A stretch of DNA of 64,000 nt from contig CM059585.1 of NCBI GenBank assembly GCA_030407085.1, positions 112,643,501 through 112,707,500 on the forward strand, in the 5' to 3' direction. Position numbers and translations under genes: made by a program. The first letter of the stretch is position 1. Every line of letters begins with the position of its first letter. The notes under the pieces are model-generated. The model saw only the letters and a program-made list of their open reading frames with translations, had not been told where the DNA came from and did no database searches. Below, piece by piece: positions 58,860 through 64,000 of this stretch. The stretch is from Trichopria drosophilae. Lineage: Eukaryota > Arthropoda > Insecta > Hymenoptera > Diapriidae.

Positions 58860-60620
58860 ACTTTTAATTTCATGGAAAATTCTTGGAAAACTTTGTTATA
58901 ATTGCATGCAATTACCTTTGAAAGCGATAATCGTTATTGCATTTGTTTCAGCAAATTTCTGTTTGACTATTTGCTAATTCAATTTATAATTTGCACTTCT
59001 GTATAACTATGTCCTCATGAAAATGTACATGTGCTCGTAATGATGTAGTGTTAGCAATTGCAAACAAATTTCTCGTTTTACTCCATTTGCGACATAAATA
59101 GTAGCAATTATTCACTGTGTGTATCTCGTCCGTCTGACCTAGTCGCCTGTATACTACTTATCAAAGCCTCTGGGACGTTCCAATTACCAACAGGTCATAG
59201 CGTATTTAAATTATGTACAATTTTATTTAATATCTGTAGAATAGTAACTGGCATGTTTAATTAATATAAAAATAAACTCACAGTACAAAACAAGTCTCAA
59301 AAAATTAAATCAAAGAAACTCACCTTCAAAAGTTCGTGAATTTTTGAACTTTTTTGATAAACTATTGTTTCAGAATTCTTTGCTAAATTGGCGCAAACCT
59401 CTTTGATTGCAAACAGTCGTTAGATATATCTGAAACTAGAGAAATACAATTTTAACTCTCTGCGGTATCGACTTATTACGCGAACGAACTTTAGAAATTT
59501 CTTGAAGCAGGAATTATAAAAATTCCGTATTCTACGTGAAATTGAAATAAGAAAATAAATGATTTTTACGTAGAAGAATCAGAAACTGTTTAAATTGAAT
59601 CTGTCATTTTTAATTACCAAAAGAATATGTCCACGAGGAGCCTCAATAATCAGTTTGAAATATGAGATTCTTTTTTAATGTGATGATTATTATTTATAAA
59701 TTAACAAAAATTTTACAAATATTGTCTTCGATAATTGTATTTAAGTGAAGAGCAATAATAGTACTATATACTCTGATCTATTATAATGCTACTTCGTACA
59801 TCGAACCTGAAAGAAGTTAAAATGTCGCATCAACTCAATTCATTCTTAATTATGTGATACTTTTTATTTTCATTTGTTCTACCATATTTATTGGAAATTA
59901 TCATTTAGTTTTAAAGAAACAAAAAAGGGCCACGATGTATGTGAAATTGCTCCTGAAAATAATGGAGTTTTTATTCAGACTTAATTAAAATAATAAAAAC
60001 TCAAGAAGGTTTCTAACCTTGAAAATTTGATTCCCAGATTACTATACAAATTTTTGAATAAGAATACAAATTATTAATAAGAATACCTTTGATCTGGGTC
60101 GAAGTAATTTTATACATTTTGCGAATTTATATGATAAAATAAAAATAACCACAATGAAGTTAATATTAAATTTTAAGACGAAACTAAGGTCGCAGTAAAC
60201 AAAATTAGAGTTGAAATTGGATTGCAGATGTTTGCACACTCCATATGCACAGTGGTCGAATTATTCGTGACTCCCTGTGTAGCCATGAAAATGTGAAATA
60301 TCCATTTGCCTTAAATTCCCCAAGGCCTCCTAATACAACACGTGCGAAGATGCTATAATTTATAAGAATCATTTTCGCGTAACAACCAAGTACCAAGGTG
60401 CAAGAATTACAGGATCACATGCATCTTCCACGTGAGCTACGAAACCCATAAATGTCTGACATCTTATTGCAAACATAGTGGTTATTATTTTAGTTTCAAA
60501 GAATTATTATAATTGGAAATATTTCATAGTGTCTCGAGTACGAGCTGGAAGACAGCACGTTGTAATTTTTCCTATTGTTAAGTGTTGAGTTATGTTTAGA
60601 CATCGGAGATTGCGATTTAA
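58860..60620. other. AT-rich DNA, no gene seen
   Basis: Only short incidental frames. Nothing with motifs or clear splice boundaries. Confidence 0.55.
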
Positions 60621-60624
60621 CTTG

Positions 60625-61192
60625 TTTAACCCTTTGCGGCATAGTGCCACTCCAGAGTGTCATCTTTTTCTCTCCACATATTCGTAATTTTCGAATAGTA
60701 GTTGACATGTTTTAAGGCCAAATTTTTTATGCCATAGAGTATACGTTACTTTCTACTGTCATAAAGGCATAAAAAATCTTTATTACTAGATATATACATT
60801 GTTATAAATAAAAAAAGTCTTCAAAATCGCGTCATTTACAGTAAATGTAATTATAACTTAGCTACACGATAAAAAAATTTGAAAAAATCGATGTGAAGTC
60901 TGGTCGTTAATAATGAATCTGGTGTTTGTTTTTCGAAAATCAAAATGGCGGATCCAATATGGCGGACAAAAAATGCAAATGAATCAGATTTACTTGAAAC
61001 TTGTTACTCGATGGTTTCTGGAGTCGCTGATTACAAATATGATATTGAATTTTCGACATTTTTGCAATTTTTTCACATTTTGAATTTTGAAAATGTGAGG
61101 TCCGATTCGTAATCAGTGTCGCTGCAAATCCCCGATTAACAAATTTCAACTGTTTCCCATGTAAGGAAAAATGTATGCTTCAATGGGTTAAA
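60625..61192. mobile_element. TTAA-ended element containing ATGGCGG-family sequence
   Basis: The left end TTTAACCCTTTGCGGCATAG and the right end (read inward) TTTAACCCATTGAAGCATAC are similar. The interior carries CAAAATGGCGGATCCAATAT then GGCGGACA near 60942-60966. The right half read on the minus strand matches the start of 23233-23612. TTAA at both ends suggests piggyBac-type target preference, unproven. Confidence 0.5.
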
Positions 61193-61879
61193 TTATACTT
61201 ATATTGATAGTTTTCGTATATGTATTGAAACTATTACTTTTAATAGGACCAAAAGAGAATAATAAATACATTTAAATTACTTCCATGGAACGCTAGGTGG
61301 TGCTCAATTCCAAAAGTAAGTTGCGTAAGGATTCAGTCAAGTTTCAACGTGATCGTCAGCTGTAATGAAAAAAAGGACATTAGACCGCATTCGTGATATT
61401 CTTCGCTGTTTTTATACATTTTAGAGCAAATTTTTATTCAATGTATTTCTCATTCATTTGATCTACAATTCAACTACGTTGAGCGATATCGTTTTTTTAT
61501 ATTTACGTTTCGCCTAGTGTATTGCAGTCAAACTTTTACAAACTTTACAAATACATATTGTATTTTATGTTATTTTAAAAAATAGAATGTGTCAATGGAG
61601 CTATTTAGTCACTATTTAATAAAAACTTGTAAATATTGACACCAGCCACCTAACGAAATATACTAATTATATCAAGAAAAGCCAGAAAAAGAGAAAGAAA
61701 ATAGAAAGAGTAATAAATTAATTAAAAGCTATATCAAAGTAGGTTGCTGCATCATGTAATATTGAATTTCGTTAATTACACAAATCAATAGGATAGTATT
61801 ACGTAGTTGGCGGAGAAATGTTCCATACAACCCGGCGTAAACGGTAGACCGAAAAACTGAAACCATAGATCAAAATCAT

Positions 61880-62280
61880 AGTCGTGTGACCTGAATAAAA
61901 TCATTTCAAACTTGGTTCCAGGGTTTTTTTTAGGTCACTATCTTGCAAATTGAAGTTAGTATTAAAAAATTCAAAATGGTGGATCCAAAATGGCAAACGT
62001 ATTTACTAAAATCAAATAAACACTTCATTCTTGGTACTTCATGGTCTTGGGGTCGTTGATTCCGGTGTGGATCCCTTGTGGATCCTCCATTTTTAATTTT
62101 TTAAAAATAAGATAAGATTTGGATTGAACGACCTCAAAAACTGCTGGGTATCAAGTTTGAAGTGATTTTATTCGAGTCAATCGATTGGATACAAGTGACT
62201 ATGATTTTGAAATAAAATCGAATTTGACAGGCATTTTCGAGCCGCCATTTTGGAATTTAATTATTTGCAATAGTTACTAC
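61880..62280. repeat. ATGGCGG-family repeat copy
   Basis: CAAAATGGTGGATCCAAAAT near 61972, GGGGTCGTTGATTCCGGTGT near 62050 and GAGCCGCCATTTTGGAATTT near 62239 are family phrases in two orientations. Confidence 0.55.
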
Positions 62281-62299
62281 CTTCTAGCACAAATATTTT

Positions 62300-63780
62300 T
62301 GACGGTATATCTGGAAATATATGAGGTATGAAATGATTAAAAAATAACAATAAGTGAACAAAATCTGAAAAATTCTTAATTTTTCTTAAATAAATGCTCG
62401 TAATTTGTTTGCTTTTAAATTAGTGGCATATTTCGATACACATTCGAAACAGGAGGATTTGGGTAATAAACAATTTTAACTATAACATTTTTTTCACTGT
62501 GTTTTACTTCCAAGAAGTACTGTCAAACTTCACGTTGAATTTATGTGCAGTTGGTCCTTAAAGGGTGAAAAGAGATGCAACTTAATATTTCGTGCTGAGA
62601 TACATCTTCTATTTTTCTTATTCTTATTTGCCAATATTGTTTCATGTTTTAGCTATTTGGTTATTGGTAGACCTATTTACTATCGTAATTATTGAGTGAT
62701 ATTTTTCACTCTGTACATTAATCCTACCTTAAGTGTATTGTACTTAGTCGTAATTTAACTTTCTGTTTTATTTAATCATGGTTTGATCTTAGCTCCTCTG
62801 TTTTATACTGTATTTGCATCGCTGTTTATTTACGCAAGCAAGTATTACTTTCACTATATCTTTTTGTTTATTTGCCAAGAAATGTTACCATCATTAAAAT
62901 TAAAACAAAATTAAAATATGATAACGTTGATAAGGAGCACCAGAATAGATAGAATAATTGTATAAAAAATTAACTTTAATTTTTCGGTTTTTTAATTATT
63001 AAATAAATTAATTTGATTGATGCCAATAAAGATGTATAAACAGTATATGGACGGAATGAGTCATCTTTCATAATTGAGCCCACCGTTTGTCGCTTATATT
63101 CAGTACGTAATCAAAATACTGGAAATCAAATAAATACATTTTATAGCACATTATTTTGATTGATTTTTAAAAATTTTATTGTCACTTATATAAAAGTTCC
63201 TATGTGTGGCTTGATACAAAATAATCTCTCGAGATTAAAAGAAATAATAAACGAGAATAAAAAAGTCAACCATAAAAAGATGAACAAAAATATTTTTATA
63301 AGCACGGAGATTTTATAATATTAAAGTTAAGAAACCGAATTATCTATTAGATTGCAGGGTATATTGTCATTAAATAAAATCAAACTTACTTTTTTCTTAT
63401 TAGCGGTTATTTACTCGTACTAAATTGTGTAGTAACACATATATTGCAAATAGAAATATTAATAATAACTTAAATAAACTAACGTCCGTTATCGTAGTTT
63501 TCTGTTTTATAATACTGCATTACCAGTATTCTCCTAGTATTCCTAAGGGTTTCTGCAAATTTTAAGACATTTCAAAGACTTGAAGGATTTGAACGGTTTC
63601 GAGGATTTGGAAGGTTTCAAAAGATTAACCTCGTGGCCAGTTTGCACGAGTTGTAAAACAAAACAACTCCTATACACATACAAGTTTCTCAATCCATTTC
63701 AACGAATAATTTACAATCCTTTCTATCTTTTTACAAACGATTCCATTTTAGACTTTGAGTGAAACAAGGATCACTTAAGA
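62300..63780. other. AT-rich DNA, no gene seen
   Basis: Only a short imprecise repetition of GAAGGATTTGAACGGTTTC-type words at 63580-63625 was noted. Confidence 0.5.
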
Positions 63781-63800
63781 CCTGCTTGGTTACTTTTATT

Positions 63801-63886
63801 TATAGAAATATATATCGTGAATAAATAAATTACACAGTTGACGTTTCGGTCATTTGTTTTGACCCTCTTCAGAATATATTTCTATA
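63801..63886 (-). ncRNA. Hammerhead-ribozyme-like motif, second copy
   Basis: On the minus strand CTGAAGA (63872-63866) and GAAAC (63847-63843) flank stem II GGTC/GACC (63864-63861 with 63851-63848). A 13-bp stem I forms between TATAGAAATATAT (63801-63813) and ATATATTTCTATA (63874-63886), the pairing partner being on the far side of the core as in a hammerhead. An internal loop lies between. As at 24369-24458, one unpaired base separates the core from stem II. Penelope-like elements are the expected source. Stem III is very short. Confidence 0.45.
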
Positions 63887-64000
63887 TATACAAAAATTAC
63901 AAAATAATATATATTATAGTGACAAAATTACAATAATAAACAAATTTTTTTTTTGATATTTCTGAAAAACTTGTTAGTATCTTTTGTTTACGGTTTTATT

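Overview
This is an AT-rich eukaryotic nuclear window, most likely from an insect and probably hymenopteran. The basis is its mix of Jockey-type non-LTR retrotransposon remnants, Tc1/mariner-like debris, many miniature inverted-repeat elements, and a dispersed ATGGCGG-containing repeat of a kind I associate with ants and wasps. There are no bacterial-style operons. No long intact protein-coding gene is visible. The window reads as gene-poor intergenic or intronic DNA filled with decayed mobile elements.

Layout. Bases 1-3.6 kb are plain AT-rich DNA. A 725-bp foldback element with G-rich arms lies at 4.2-4.9 kb. A compound inverted repeat at 6.3-7.8 kb is followed by a TA-flanked MITE (8.13-8.53 kb). 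A three-deep nest of elements occupies 10.4-12.7 kb; its core is a 1193-bp foldback with a 6-bp target duplication. From 13 to 18.5 kb come a pogo-like MITE, a microsatellite, a frameshifted non-LTR reverse-transcriptase tail, two more MITE-like elements, and a 1.7-kb foldback built from 17-bp and 80-bp tandem units. The 80-bp unit also builds the arms of the 10.7-kb foldback. From 19 to 35 kb there are dispersed repeats, a hammerhead-ribozyme-like motif (24.4 kb), a transposase scrap (25 kb), several GC-enriched unique islets, and a possible two-exon 3' end of a host gene on the minus strand (32.8-31.8 kb).

The most distinctive structure is at 36.0-41.2 kb. Two near-identical 1.48-kb arms in inverted orientation each carry the same 118-nt 5S rRNA gene copy. 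Each arm splits a decayed Tc1-like transposase, and the arms are separated by about 2.2 kb. Immediately after it, at 41.8-45.9 kb, sit two different internally deleted Jockey-like retrotransposons on the minus strand. One of them keeps a TAATG stop-start overlap between ORF1 and ORF2. From 46 to 64 kb the DNA is mostly AT-rich, with a few repeat families, a foldback at 57.0-57.9 kb, a GC-enriched islet with clustered homeodomain-type motifs at 58.3-58.85 kb, and a second hammerhead-like motif at 63.8 kb.

Functional reading. The only recognisable RNA genes are the two 5S copies. The recognisable protein-coding material is broken transposon sequence plus a few weakly supported candidate host exons. 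The many long perfect or near-perfect inverted repeats could give hairpin RNAs if transcribed; that is inference.
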